DNA of 50,867 nt. It comes from Candidatus Geothermincola secundus. GTDB lineage: Bacteria > Actinomycetota > Geothermincolia > Geothermincolales > Geothermincolaceae. A program made the translations under genes and the position numbers. Shown here piece after piece: positions 1-9,270 of this stretch. The stretch is from NCBI GenBank assembly GCA_015711755.1, contig JACVIY010000002.1:1-50867 (forward strand). The letters run 5' to 3'. Under the pieces are notes generated by a model. The model did no database searches. It was given only the letters and a program-made list of their open reading frames with translations, and was not told where the DNA came from. Every line of letters starts with the position of its first letter. Within the stretch, counting starts at the first letter, position 1.

Positions 1-260
1 TCCTTGAGCCTGTCAAGCTCCTCGAAGGAGTATCCCAGAACATCCAGCACCGCCTCGAAAAGGGGCTCCGGCTTCAAGACCATCCCCGGCCCTCCCCCAA
101 AGGGGGCATCATCCACCGTTCGGTGCCTGCCTGAGCCCCAATCCCTTATGTCGTGGACCTCCAGGCGCAACAGGCCACGCTCCCGCGCCTTTCCCAGAAG
201 GCTCTCTTCAATAAAAGGCCGTATCATCCCGGGGAAGATGGTGAATATGTCGATCCTCAA
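1..260 (-). CDS. trmD: tRNA (guanine-37-N1)-methyltransferase, N-terminal part (cut by window edge)
   Basis: The 86 visible codons read MRIDIFTIFPGMI, then a GKARERGLL stretch, HDIRDWG, the RHRTVDD segment and PFGGGPGMVLKPEP. These are the conserved N-terminal blocks of TrmD, the SPOUT-fold enzyme that methylates G37 of tRNAs using S-adenosylmethionine. The start is a TTG at 260 with the site AAAGAGGAG about ten bases upstream (271-280); no better ATG is in frame. It follows rimM by 42 bases in the usual rpsP-khpA-rimM-trmD order, which supports the call. The C-terminal part lies outside the window. Confidence 0.93.
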   Translation of the reverse strand, partial: MRIDIFTIFPGMIRPFIEESLLGKARERGLLRLEVHDIRDWGSGRHRTVDDAPFGGGPGMVLKPEPLFEAVLDVLGYSFEELDRLK

Positions 261-302
261 AGGTCGGGCCCTCCTCTTTCCGCCGCACTTCAGCGGCGCT
301 TA

Positions 303-857
303 TTAAGTTCCCTCATCGCCCGCGGGCTCTTCGTCCTCGAGCATGCCGGGCAGGGGCTCTATATACATCCTGCCCCCCTCCAGGTCCACTCGCCTGACCA
401 CTTCCCGCAACAGGGGGACCAGCACCTCTTCCTCCCCTCGCACCACCAGAACGTCGTTGGATCCGGTCACCAGTATCTCCATTACCTCGCCCAAACGGCT
501 GCCCCGCGAGGTGAACACCTCCAGTCCGATGAGCTGATGCTCCCAGTAGGTGCCGGGCGGAGGAGGGCCTACCTCTTCCTCGGTCACCCACAGCTCCCTC
601 CCCTTGAGGGCGGCGGCCTGATCGCGGTCCTCTATGCCCTCGAACTTCACCAGCAGGCACCCCTGCACTGGCCGGGTGTTCTCCACCTTCAGCTCCCGGA
701 GCTCGCCCTCGAGGAGCAGAGTCCCTCCCACGCGGAAGCGCAGCGGGTTCTCGCTGGTGACGGCGACCTTCACCCAGCCCTTGAGGCCGTGGGGTTGGAT
801 CACTTTTCCGCTGATGATATAGCGCAACCGAGGCACCTCCGGGAACCGCATCCCCAT
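303..857 (-). CDS. rimM: Ribosome maturation factor RimM
   Basis: This 184-residue protein is the usual RimM length. RimM binds ribosomal protein S19 and assists maturation of the 30S head and 16S rRNA processing. The N-terminal RimM beta-barrel begins at YIISGKVIQPHGLKGWVKV (the GxIxxPhGlkG motif), and the C-terminal PRC-barrel half contains YWEHQLIGLEV, GSNDVLVV and the closing REVVRRVDLEGGRMYIEP. The last dozen residues are acidic and variable. The gene sits 24 bases after khpA, consistent with co-transcription from rpsP. The first MGM may be slightly too far upstream, as the conserved part starts around residue 11. Confidence 0.95.
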   Translation of the reverse strand: MGMRFPEVPRLRYIISGKVIQPHGLKGWVKVAVTSENPLRFRVGGTLLLEGELRELKVENTRPVQGCLLVKFEGIEDRDQAAALKGRELWVTEEEVGPPPPGTYWEHQLIGLEVFTSRGSRLGEVMEILVTGSNDVLVVRGEEEVLVPLLREVVRRVDLEGGRMYIEPLPGMLEDEEPAGDEGT

Positions 858-881
858 CCCGGCAGGCGGTCCCCGGGACGG

Positions 882-1115
882 TCAGTCCTTGACGTCGACT
901 ATGGTGTTGGTGTAGCCCTTCTTAACCGCCGCCGCCTTTATCAGGGTGCGGATGGCGTTGATGATGCGGCCGTTGCGGCCGATGACTTTGCCGGTGTCCT
1001 GCGGGGCCACCTGCAGCTCCAGGATGAGAGACTTCTCTCCTTCCCTGACGCTGACCTCCACCTGATCGGGGTTGTCAACGAGATGTCTTGCGATGTACTC
1101 GAGCAGTTCTTTCAT
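882..1115 (-). CDS. khpA: KH-domain RNA-binding protein KhpA
   Basis: This 77-residue single type-II KH-domain protein carries the RNA-binding loop IGRNGR (GxxG) near residue 44, followed by INAIRTLIKAAAVKKG. KhpA (YlqC) proteins bind RNA, often with KhpB, and sit between rpsP and rimM in many Gram-positive genomes, exactly as here. The ATG directly abuts the rpsP stop codon (TAG then ATG, no spacer), so translation is probably coupled. Length and position both fit the family. Confidence 0.94.
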   Translation of the reverse strand: MKELLEYIARHLVDNPDQVEVSVREGEKSLILELQVAPQDTGKVIGRNGRIINAIRTLIKAAAVKKGYTNTIVDVKD

Positions 1116-1418
1116 CTAATCCTCCCCTTGCTGCGCTTCCTCTTCCTCCGCTGCTCCGCCGCCCTCCCGGAAACGCTGCCAGATGCCCTTTAACTGGAGG
1201 AGCTTCTTTACCGGTTCGCTGGGTTGGGCTCCCTTCCTCAGCCATTCCAGGGCCTTCGCCTCGTCTATCTCGATGAGGGAAGGTTCGGGGCGGGGGTCGT
1301 ACTGGCCCAGGGTCTCGATGAACCTGCCGTCGCGCGGACTGCGGGCGTCCGCCACCACTATTCGGTAGAAGGGCCTTTTTTTAGTGCCCATCCGGCGCAA
1401 CCTGATCCTCACTGCCAA
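1116..1418 (-). CDS. rpsP: 30S ribosomal protein S16
   Basis: The mature sequence begins [20 protein letters not shown] and continues with [20 protein letters not shown] and a helix ending LKGIWQRF, the standard S16 blocks. I place the start at the TTG at 1418, which has AAAGGAGG nine bases upstream and gives the canonical MAVRIRL terminus and a 100-residue protein. A longer reading frame exists upstream but its extra N-terminus has no S16 similarity. The acidic C-terminal tail ([10 protein letters not shown]) is an ordinary lineage extension. It is probably the first gene of a khpA-rimM-trmD transcription unit, since 143 bases separate it from ffh. Confidence 0.95.
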   Translation of the reverse strand: MAVRIRLRRMGTKKRPFYRIVVADARSPRDGRFIETLGQYDPRPEPSLIEIDEAKALEWLRKGAQPSEPVKKLLQLKGIWQRFREGGGAAEEEEAQQGED

Positions 1419-1561
1419 GTGCTCAATCCTCCTTTCGGCCGCCGTTCGAAGCGACCTCTCGCGGACGTGCCGGGATGTAATGATATCGACCCGACTTTCG
1501 GTCTTCAAGCGACGGCTCGAAGGAACCGCACGAGATCGCCAGATAATTATACATCTTCGCC

Positions 1562-2887
1562 TTACAACTGGAAGGGGAAGCTCTTTCCCAGCTGGCGCGG
1601 GGAGAGCTTGCCCAGCTGCTTGATCATCTTCTGCATCTGCTGGAACTGCTGCAGGAGCCGGTTGACGTCCTGTATGGAGGTTCCGCTTCCGGCGGCTATC
1701 CTGCGCTTGCGGCTGGCCCCAAGGATATGCGGGTTGCGCCGTTCCTCAGGGGTCATGGAGAGGATGATGGCCTCGATGCGCTTTACCTGATCCTCTTCCA
1801 CCTTAAGCCCTTTGAGCTTCGAGGATACGCCGGGGATCATCCCCAGGATCTGGTCCAGCGGCCCCATCTTCTTCAGCTGCTGCATCTGTTCCAGGAAATC
1901 CTCCAAGTCGAACTGCTGGCGCCGCAGCTTCTCCTCCAGCTTCCTGGCCTTCTCCTGATCGTAGCTCTCTTGCGCTTTGTCGATGAGGGTGAGGAGGTCT
2001 CCCATGCCCAGGATGCGGGATGCCATGCGGTCCGGATGGAAGGGCTCCAGGTCCTCCAGTTTCTCCCCCACGCCGGCGAACTTGATGGGCTTGCCGGTGA
2101 CCGACTTGATGGAGAGGGCGGCGCCGCCTCGAGAATCCCCGTCCAGCTTGGTGAGGATGACCCCGTCGAAGTCCACCGCATGAAGGAAGGACTCGGCCAC
2201 GTTCACCGCGTCCTGGCCGGTCATGGCGTCCACCACCAGCAAGGTCTCGTGGGGGTGCACGCGCTCTTTCACTCGTACCAGCTCGTCCATCATCTCCTGG
2301 TCTATGTGCAGCCGCCCGGCGGTGTCGATGATCACCGTGTCGTATCCCTCTCTTCCCGCCCGCCTCACCGCCTCGGCGGCGATGTCCTCGGGTGCCGCCG
2401 CCCGGTCAGCGTGCACCGGCACCTCCACCCTCTCCCCCAGCTTCTCCAGCTGATCGATGGCGGCGGGGCGGTAGATGTCCGCCGCCGCCAGCAGGGGGCT
2501 GCGGCCTCCCGACTTCAGGTGGCGGGCCAGTTTGGCCGCGGCGGTGGTCTTCCCCGAACCCTGCAGGCCCACCAGCATTATCACCGTAGGCGGGTGCCCG
2601 GCGAAGTTGATGGAAGCGTTGGTCGAGCCCAGCAGCTCGGTGAGTTCCTCGTCCACGATCTTAATGACCTGCTGGGCGGGGGTCAGGGAACGCAGCACTT
2701 CCTGCCCTACCGCCCTCTCCTTGAGGTGGTTGGTGAAATCCTTGACCACGCGGAAATTGACATCCGCCTCTAAAAGGGCCAGGCGTATCTCCCTGGCCAC
2801 CTCCTCCACATGCTTCTCCGTTAGCTTGGCATGGCCTCGCAGGCGGCGGAAAACCTCCTGCAGCCTATCAGTCAGACTGTCAAACAT
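1562..2887 (-). CDS. ffh: Signal recognition particle protein Ffh (SRP54 GTPase)
   Basis: This is the 441-residue SRP GTPase that binds signal sequences of nascent membrane and secreted proteins with the SRP RNA. It has an N-terminal helical bundle (residues 1-90), the P-loop GLQGSGKT at 107-114, DTAGRLH near 188, [10 protein letters not shown] near 245, and the methionine-rich M domain (about 300-441) with [14 protein letters not shown] and the RNA-binding [20 protein letters not shown]. The protein ends without the long Gly/Met tail seen in some species. It lies between ftsY and rpsP, its common neighbourhood. Confidence 0.97.
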   Translation of the reverse strand: MFDSLTDRLQEVFRRLRGHAKLTEKHVEEVAREIRLALLEADVNFRVVKDFTNHLKERAVGQEVLRSLTPAQQVIKIVDEELTELLGSTNASINFAGHPPTVIMLVGLQGSGKTTAAAKLARHLKSGGRSPLLAAADIYRPAAIDQLEKLGERVEVPVHADRAAAPEDIAAEAVRRAGREGYDTVIIDTAGRLHIDQEMMDELVRVKERVHPHETLLVVDAMTGQDAVNVAESFLHAVDFDGVILTKLDGDSRGGAALSIKSVTGKPIKFAGVGEKLEDLEPFHPDRMASRILGMGDLLTLIDKAQESYDQEKARKLEEKLRRQQFDLEDFLEQMQQLKKMGPLDQILGMIPGVSSKLKGLKVEEDQVKRIEAIILSMTPEERRNPHILGASRKRRIAAGSGTSIQDVNRLLQQFQQMQKMIKQLGKLSPRQLGKSFPFQL

Positions 2888-2989
2888 CCCTTTCGTGCAC
2901 CCCTTCCGTCCAAAGAGCTCTCAGGGGTTAAAGTATCGGAAGGAGAGCCCCCTGTCAAAGCCGGGGCAACCGGGATGGAAGGAGGCAAT

Positions 2990-3105
2990 GGGGTCGGGCC
3001 TCTTCGTATGTCCGGGACACCATCCTTTCCCTTATGGAGCGCAACTCCGGGGTCGTGCAAGAAAAGTTGAAGGTTTGGGCCTGGCCCCAAAATGAAGGTT
3101 TAGGG
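2990..3105. repeat. Dispersed repeat, copy A
   Basis: It begins GGGGTCGGGCCTCTTCGT and contains a 29-base core (3062-3090) identical to copy B at 49724-49752, with near-palindromic TTGGGCC-T-GGCCCCAA. It runs up to the ftsY stop codon. The middle parts of the two copies differ and are 10 bases apart in length. Confidence 0.75.
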
Positions 3106-4263
3106 GAAGAGGGCACGGGCGAAGGCCCCGGGGTCGAAGGCGTAAAGGTCGGTGAGCTTCTCTCCCACCCCGATGAGTTTTATGGGAACTCCCAGGGCAT
3201 GCTGGATGGCGATGACGATGCCGCCCTTGGCGGTGCCGTCCAGCTTGGTCAGAGCCACTCCCGTCAGCTCCACCGCCTCCTGGAAGAGGCGGGCCTGAAC
3301 CAGGCCGTTCTGGCCGGTGGTGGCGTCCAGCACCAGCAGGGTCTCAGTGACCGGGGCCTCTTTCGCGGCCACCCTCTTTATCTTCTTCAGTTCCTCCATG
3401 AGGTTTACTTTGGTGTGCAAACGTCCCGCCGTGTCCACGATGACCACGTCGACGTTCCTGGCTTTAGCCGACTGGACGGCATCGTAAGCGACCGCCGCGG
3501 CGTCCGCTCCCGGCCGGTGCTTGACGGTATGCACCCCCACTCTTTCTCCCCATATCTCCAGCTGCTCTATCCCGGCGGCCCGGAAGGTGTCTCCGGCCGC
3601 CAGCAGCACCTTCCCCCCCTGGCTCTTTATCATGTGGGCCAATTTGGCGATGGTGGTGGTCTTGCCGGTTCCGTTGACCCCGACCACCAACCATACACTG
3701 GGCCCCTCGGGAGCGTACCGCAGAGCCCTTCCCTCCATCCGCAGGACCGACTCTATCTCCTCCGCGAAAGCCCGCATGGCCTCGTCGGCCTCCCTGATCC
3801 GGTCGCGGGCTATGCGGTCTCTCAGCCTGTCAACCAGCAGCGCGGTCATCTCCAACCCCACATCGGCCCCGATGAGGATCTCCTCCACCTCTTCCCAGAA
3901 ACCCTCATCGAAGCGGCGCCTGGCGATGATCCTGGCCAGAGGGCTCACCCAGCCCCGGCGGCTCCTGGCCAAGCCCTCTCGCAGCCGCTCCGCCTCAGCC
4001 GAGGTCTCCTTTCCGTCCACCCCGGACTCACCGACCCCGCCGATCGAAACGGCTGCCGCTCCCGCCGTCCGCTGATCACCCGGTTCCCCTGCTTCTTCAG
4101 GCAGAGCAGCGTCGCGGGGCTCCTCTCTCTCGGGAGCAGCCCCCGCAGCGGCCTCCCCGATGCCTATCTCGACGGGTTTTGTGCTGCCGGCGACCGCCGC
4201 CTCCGCAGGCGCCTTTTCCGCGGCCCTTTCTTTCCTTCTCTCTTTCCTGCTCCGCTTGCCCAT
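3100..4263 (-). CDS. ftsY: Signal recognition particle receptor FtsY
   Basis: This SRP receptor GTPase docks ribosome-SRP complexes at the membrane. It has a charged Lys/Arg/Glu-rich N-terminal tail instead of a long acidic A domain, then the NG domain with GVNGTGKTTT, the FRAAGIEQLEIW segment, DTAGRLHTK and TKLDGTAKGG. I prefer the ATG at 4263 (MGKRSRKERR, 387 residues), preceded by GAGGGGAAAGG. An in-frame ATG at 4320 has no visible ribosome site. The TAA stop at 3100-3102 lies inside the 3' edge of a dispersed repeat (2990-3105). It is probably in one transcript with smc, 105 bases upstream. Confidence 0.96.
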   Translation of the reverse strand: MGKRSRKERRKERAAEKAPAEAAVAGSTKPVEIGIGEAAAGAAPEREEPRDAALPEEAGEPGDQRTAGAAAVSIGGVGESGVDGKETSAEAERLREGLARSRRGWVSPLARIIARRRFDEGFWEEVEEILIGADVGLEMTALLVDRLRDRIARDRIREADEAMRAFAEEIESVLRMEGRALRYAPEGPSVWLVVGVNGTGKTTTIAKLAHMIKSQGGKVLLAAGDTFRAAGIEQLEIWGERVGVHTVKHRPGADAAAVAYDAVQSAKARNVDVVIVDTAGRLHTKVNLMEELKKIKRVAAKEAPVTETLLVLDATTGQNGLVQARLFQEAVELTGVALTKLDGTAKGGIVIAIQHALGVPIKLIGVGEKLTDLYAFDPGAFARALFP

Positions 4264-4368
4264 ACCTTTCCCCTCGGGGTCCCTGACTGGAATACCTTTA
4301 CCTGAGAAATGATACATCACGGATATGGCGCCCGGAATACGCCGCGCCCCGGGAATGCAGAGCCCCGT

Positions 4369-7300
4369 TCAGGCCGGAACGGCGTCCTCCTCCCGCTCCC
4401 TCCGGAAACGCTGGGAGATGACCCGGGAGATTCCTCCCGCCTGCATGCTGACCCCATAGAGCACATCGGCTATCTCCATGGTGCGTTTCTGGTGGGTTAT
4501 GATGATGAGCTGGGAACCCTCCTTGAAATCGTCCAGCATGCGCAGGAAGCGGTGCAGGTTGACGTCATCCAGCGCCGCTTCCACCTCATCCAGGAAATAG
4601 AAGGGGCTGGGCCTGGTCTTGAAGATGGCGAAGAGAAAGGCCAGGGAGGCCAGGGCGGTTTCCCCCCCTGACAGCAGCGAAAGCTTCTTCAGGCGTTTGC
4701 CGGAAGGTTGCGCCTCTATCTCCACCCCCGTGTTCAGCAGGTCCTCCGGGTCGGTGAGGACCAGCTCCGCCCGCCCCTGGGGGAAGAGTCGGGAGAAAAG
4801 CTCCTGAAAGTGCAGGTTGACCTGGTCGAAGGTCTCTTTGAAGATGCTCATGATCTCGCGGTCCACCGCCCGCACCACCCTGGCCAGCGCCGCCTTGCTC
4901 TGGCGGAGGTCCTCCACCTGCTCGGTGAGGAATCGGTGGCGTTCCTGGGCGCTGCGGTATTCCTCCTCGGCCAGCAGGTTTACCTGACCCATGGCTTCCT
5001 TTCGCTCCCTCAATCCCTCCTCCAGCGACCGCAGCTCCTCCAGGGGGCGGTCCGGCATATACTCCTGCAGGGCCTGCTCCACCGGGATGCGGAACTCGTC
5101 CACCAGCTTGCCGGCCAGCATGTCCACGCGGGACCTCAGCTGCACCACCACCAGGTCGCGGTTATGCACCATCTCCCGCAGTTCTTCCACCCTCGCCTCG
5201 CAGGCCTCCAACTCTTGACGGTCCGCGGCGTTTTCCTGCTCCAGGGAGGACAGCTCTCCCTGCCCTCTGGCGTGTTCTTCCTTGTAACGACGCAGCAGCG
5301 TCTCGCCCCTGATCCCCAATCTCGAGAGGACCTCGATGAAGCGGCGTATCCCCTCTCTCTCGTCGGAAAGGCGGCTCTCCAGGCTGTCGGCGTCCCCGGG
5401 CAGCTCGGTCAATGAGGCACGCAGCTCCTCCAGGCGCTCCCGCAGATGCCTGACCCGCTCTGACGCCGCGGCGTGCTCTCGGTGAGCATGCCTCACCGCT
5501 TCCTCTTTTTCCTCCAGGAGGGATTTGGCCCGCCGCAGCCGCTCCTCCGCTTCCCTCAATAAGGGCCGCAGCCCCTCCATCTCGGCGGCATATCCGGCCG
5601 CCTCTCCCTCCACCGCCTCGGCCTGTGCTATGAGCTCGGCCATGGAAGCCCTCGTCTCTTCCAGCAGCTTGGCGTTCTCCTCAACCGCCGTCCTTAGGCC
5701 CTCCTCCCTCAAGGAGACCTCTCGTCCCTCGAGTTCCATGCGGTGCAGCTCTTCCTCCAGGCCGCGCCTTTCCTCCTCGGCCTCCCTGAGGTCCCTCTCC
5801 AGGCCCCGCAGAGCCTCCTCCACCATCTTCGATTCAGCCTCAATGCGCATGCCGTCCTCGCCGCGGTCCTCCAGCGCCTCCCGCAGCTGCTCGATCTCGC
5901 GGCGCCTCGCCAGGAGGTGGAAGGGAGAGGGGGATTGCCTTCCCCCTTTGAGGGTGCCCCGCGGGGCCACCATCTCCCCCTCCCTGGTCAGGAAGGTGAC
6001 CCGGTCGTATATATCCGCCAAGGCCAGGGCCTCCTGCATGCTCTCACACAGGACCACGTCCCCCAACAGATGCCGGAGCAGGGGCATGACCGGTTCCTCT
6101 CCCTCCACTGCCCGCAGAGCGGGAATGGCTCCCTGCACATGAGAAGCGGCACCGGCATCGTGTTCGGCCCCGCGGCGGAGCTCTTTCAGGCACAGGAACA
6201 GGGCCATGCCCGCCTCTTCCCTTCTAAGAAGCGATGCGGCGCGCTCCGCGTCTCGGGCGCTCTCAACGACCAGGGAGAAGAGCCAGGGGCCCAGGAAGGA
6301 CTCCAGGGCCCTCTCCCAAACCGGATTGATTTTTACAAGATGTAACAACATACCTTTTATCCCGGGAAGTCGCTCCCCTTCCTGCAGGATTCGGGCCGCC
6401 GCCGCCGCATAATCCAACCGTCGGCTGAACAGCTCCTGCAGGGCCTGCAGCCGAGCCATCAGTTGGAGCTCGTCCCCTTCGCAGGCCTTGCGGCGCTCGG
6501 CTATCTCCGCGGCTCTCTCCCTGATCTCTTCCAACTGCTCCCGCAGCTCTTTCCGCCTCGATTCCACGGCGGCCAGATCGCGCCGGCAGTGGCGCATCCC
6601 CGTCTCCAGCCGTCGGGAGAGCTCCCGGGCCTTCCGCAGGTCCTCCTCCGCCTCCCGCAAGCGTCCGTTCAAATCCTCCATTCGCGCGGACTGACGCGTG
6701 GCGGCCGCTCTCAGCTCCTCCGTCTTTTTCTTGGCCAACTCGGCCTCCCTGCGGCAGCGCCTCATCTCCTCAGCCAGCCGACCCCGCTCGCGTTCCGCGG
6801 CGGCCATGTCCCCCGCCGCCCGGAAACGCTCCTCCTCCGCCTCTTTGAGGGCGCGCGACGAAGCTTTCTCGCGCTCTCGCGATTCATCAGACTTTTCTTC
6901 CAGCTCCCGGATACGCCTCTCCAGTTGATTGCGGCGGCGGAGCAGCATGGACGCGACATCTCCAGGTGCCGCGGAGGTGGAAAGGTAGAGCCCCAACCGC
7001 TCCTCCAGAAGACCCTTCTCGCCGAGGACGCGCTCCAGGCATGACGAAAGGCGATACAGGCCCTCCTGCCGCCCTGAAAGCGATTCGCGCAGCCCCCGCG
7101 CCGCCTCCTCGTTTTCGCTCAGGCGCTTGCGCAGCTCCCTCAGTAGCGCCTGCCTCTCATCGAACTCGACTCGGACGCGCTCTTCCTCCCGCGCCCGGTT
7201 CTCCCACTGCTGCTGCAGATCCCGCAGCTCCGCCACCACCATGCCGATCTGCACCCGCCGCAGCTCCCGTTCCACCTCCCGGTAGCGCTCGGCCACCGCT

Positions 7301-7926
7301 GCCTGCCGCTCCAGGGGCTTGAGGGTCCTCCTCACTTCGGCTATCACATCCCCCAGACGCACCATGTCTTTGTCCACCGCGTCCAGCTTGCGAAGCGCCT
7401 TTTCCTTGCGGCGGCGGTGTTTCAGCAATCCCGCGGCCTCCTCTATGAACGACCTCCTCTCCTCGGGTCGGCTGCTGATGACCCGGTCCAAACGGTTCTG
7501 GCTGATGACCGCGGTGAGCTCCCTTCCCACCCCGAAATCGGAGAGTAGCTCCTGTATGTCCAGCAGCCGCGCCGGGGCCCGGTTCAGCAGATACTCGCTC
7601 TCCCCCGAGCGGAAGAGCTGGCGGGTCACCACCACCTCGTCGCAGTCCATGGGGACAGCGCGGCCGGTGTTGTCGAACACCAGGGAGACCTCGGCCATAC
7701 CCAGGGGCCCGCGAGAGGCGCTGCCGGCGAAGATGACGTCCTCCATGCGGCTGCCGCGGAGGTTGCGGGGGCTCTGCTCCCCCATGACCCAGAGCACCGC
7801 GTCGGCGATGTTGCTCTTGCCGCTGCCGTTAGGGCCCACGATGACCGATATGCCCGGCTCGAACTGCAGCGAGGTGCGGTCAGCGAAGGACTTGAAGCCC
7901 TTCAGCTCCAGTGACTTGAGGTACAT
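4369..7926 (-). CDS. smc: Chromosome segregation protein SMC
   Basis: This 1185-residue condensin subunit is the full family length. The N-terminal ATPase half has the Walker A motif GPNGSGKSN at 31-39. Two long coiled coils (roughly 170-500 and 680-1000, very rich in Glu, Arg, Leu and Ala) flank a hinge containing GIKGMLLHLVKINP and TLKGGRQSP. The C-terminal half has the signature KLSLLSGGE and the Walker B segment FYFLDEVEAALDD. It acts as a dimer with ScpA/ScpB in chromosome compaction. Its position upstream of ftsY and ffh is conserved in Gram-positive bacteria; no rnc gene is visible upstream. Confidence 0.97.
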   Translation of the reverse strand: MYLKSLELKGFKSFADRTSLQFEPGISVIVGPNGSGKSNIADAVLWVMGEQSPRNLRGSRMEDVIFAGSASRGPLGMAEVSLVFDNTGRAVPMDCDEVVVTRQLFRSGESEYLLNRAPARLLDIQELLSDFGVGRELTAVISQNRLDRVISSRPEERRSFIEEAAGLLKHRRRKEKALRKLDAVDKDMVRLGDVIAEVRRTLKPLERQAAVAERYREVERELRRVQIGMVVAELRDLQQQWENRAREEERVRVEFDERQALLRELRKRLSENEEAARGLRESLSGRQEGLYRLSSCLERVLGEKGLLEERLGLYLSTSAAPGDVASMLLRRRNQLERRIRELEEKSDESREREKASSRALKEAEEERFRAAGDMAAAERERGRLAEEMRRCRREAELAKKKTEELRAAATRQSARMEDLNGRLREAEEDLRKARELSRRLETGMRHCRRDLAAVESRRKELREQLEEIRERAAEIAERRKACEGDELQLMARLQALQELFSRRLDYAAAAARILQEGERLPGIKGMLLHLVKINPVWERALESFLGPWLFSLVVESARDAERAASLLRREEAGMALFLCLKELRRGAEHDAGAASHVQGAIPALRAVEGEEPVMPLLRHLLGDVVLCESMQEALALADIYDRVTFLTREGEMVAPRGTLKGGRQSPSPFHLLARRREIEQLREALEDRGEDGMRIEAESKMVEEALRGLERDLREAEEERRGLEEELHRMELEGREVSLREEGLRTAVEENAKLLEETRASMAELIAQAEAVEGEAAGYAAEMEGLRPLLREAEERLRRAKSLLEEKEEAVRHAHREHAAASERVRHLRERLEELRASLTELPGDADSLESRLSDEREGIRRFIEVLSRLGIRGETLLRRYKEEHARGQGELSSLEQENAADRQELEACEARVEELREMVHNRDLVVVQLRSRVDMLAGKLVDEFRIPVEQALQEYMPDRPLEELRSLEEGLRERKEAMGQVNLLAEEEYRSAQERHRFLTEQVEDLRQSKAALARVVRAVDREIMSIFKETFDQVNLHFQELFSRLFPQGRAELVLTDPEDLLNTGVEIEAQPSGKRLKKLSLLSGGETALASLAFLFAIFKTRPSPFYFLDEVEAALDDVNLHRFLRMLDDFKEGSQLIIITHQKRTMEIADVLYGVSMQAGGISRVISQRFRREREEDAVPA

Positions 7927-8313
7927 CCGCCATCATCTCCGTCCCGTCTTCTCAGCTTCCCGAGCGCTTACCCGCTTCGCTTTTTCTTCACCGCGCCGCC
8001 CAAAAAATCCTGCAAAGCCGGGCCCCCGCGGGCGGCATCGAAGAGATGATAACCCCGGCGGGAGACAAGCGGGAGAAGTCCGCTCCGGGGGCGCTTCAGG
8101 GGCGGCTGACCTCCGGCGCCGAGGGGCGGCCCTTTCTCGCCGTTCCCGACGGTTATTCCGCCGGTCGCCGGCATCCCTACCTAACTGACCGTCGGTCCCC
8201 TATGACAGTGGTTGCCCGCGTCCTTTGCCGGCAATATAATAGGCCTGTCCTCTGCGTGATATGCCTGCATCGAGGGCGGCAATGGAGATCCGAGGCCGGC
8301 GAGAGGAGGAGTG
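7927..8313. other. Intergenic region between divergent smc and ABC operon
   Basis: This 387-base gap separates divergent smc and the ABC transporter operon. The only signal I can support is the plus-strand promoter at 8212-8240. Short open frames exist on both strands, including a 68-codon minus-strand frame at 7968-8174, but none has recognisable similarity or a convincing ribosome site. Confidence 0.5.
8212..8240 (+). promoter_or_regulatory. Sigma-70-type promoter of the ABC-ROK operon
   Basis: TTGCCC (8212-8217), 17 bases, then TATAAT (8235-8240). Transcription should start near 8247, giving a leader of about 65 bases before the AGGAGG site at 8304-8309. Confidence 0.6.
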
Positions 8314-9270
8314 ATGTTCGCCGAGGTGGTTATCGAGGTCCGGGACCTGGTGAAGGTGTACGGGGACCGACGCGTCCTCAAGGGCATCGGCTTCGAGGTA
8401 CGGCGGGGGGAGGTCTTCGGGCTCCTGGGTGAGAACGGGGCGGGAAAGACCACCACCCTGGAGATAATCGAGGGCCTGCGCGCCCCCACCTCCGGGACGG
8501 CCACCGTCCTGGGCATGGACGTCGGCCGGGACATCTCCCGCATCAAGGAGAGGATAGGCGTGCAACTGCAGGCCTCCTCCTACTTCGAGCACCTCACCCT
8601 CCTGGAGATATTGGACCTCTTCCGCAGCTTCTACGACAGGGGACTGGAGCCGAGGGAGCTGCTCTCCCTGGTGGGGCTGCAGGACCGTGGCGGGATGAGG
8701 GTGGGTCAGCTCTCGGGAGGCCTCAGGCAGCGCTTCTCCATCGTCGCCGCCCTGGTCAACGACCCCGACGTGGTCTTCCTGGACGAGCCCACCACCGGTC
8801 TCGACCCGGTGGCCCGCCGCAATCTCTGGGACCTGGTGAGGAACATCCACGAGAAGGGCAAGACGGTCATCCTGACCAGCCACTACCTGGAGGAGGTGGA
8901 GGCGCTCTGCGGGAGGGTGGCCATCATCAAGGAGGGGGAGATCATAGCCACGGACACCGTGGCCGGCCTCATCCTCCAGCAGGAGAACCCCGTGCGCCTG
9001 GACTTCCTGCCGCGCGGCGGCCTCAGCGGCGATGCCCGTTCCCGCCTGTCGGCCATGGGAGTGCTGCAGGAATCGAGCGCCAGGGCGGGAGAGCTGACCC
9101 TTTTCCTCAAGGACATGGAAGGGCTCAAGGCGGCCCTGCGGGAACTGGAGCCGGTGGGCCTGGAGCGCATGGCCGTATCCACCGCCAGCCTCGAGGACGT
9201 CTTCGTGCGGCTCACCGGAGGCCGCATCACCGGAGAGGAAATGGAGCCGGCGGGGAGGGCCGCGCGATGA
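8314..9270 (+). CDS. ABC-2 type transporter, ATP-binding protein
   Basis: This 318-residue nucleotide-binding subunit is of the DrrA/CcmA-like class that pairs with ABC-2 permeases. It shows Walker A GENGAGKTT near residue 40, the Q-loop region GVQLQASSYF, signature LSGGLRQRFS, Walker B VVFLDEPTTGLD, and the switch histidine in LTSHYLEE. A C-terminal extension of about 90 residues (from about 225) is typical of exporters of drugs or lipids. AGGAGG lies four bases before the ATG at 8314; a GTG immediately before it is too close to that site. The stop codon overlaps the permease start (ATGA), so the two are translationally coupled. The substrate cannot be told from sequence. Confidence 0.92.
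   Translation: MFAEVVIEVRDLVKVYGDRRVLKGIGFEVRRGEVFGLLGENGAGKTTTLEIIEGLRAPTSGTATVLGMDVGRDISRIKERIGVQLQASSYFEHLTLLEILDLFRSFYDRGLEPRELLSLVGLQDRGGMRVGQLSGGLRQRFSIVAALVNDPDVVFLDEPTTGLDPVARRNLWDLVRNIHEKGKTVILTSHYLEEVEALCGRVAIIKEGEIIATDTVAGLILQQENPVRLDFLPRGGLSGDARSRLSAMGVLQESSARAGELTLFLKDMEGLKAALRELEPVGLERMAVSTASLEDVFVRLTGGRITGEEMEPAGRAAR

Noticed and set aside
153-1193. 346-codon plus-strand frame over rimM, khpA and rpsP
   Set aside because: It is antisense to well-identified genes and its protein is low-complexity without similarity.
7968-8174. 68-codon minus-strand frame upstream of smc
   Set aside because: Weak ribosome site and no recognisable similarity; it may be chance in GC-rich DNA.
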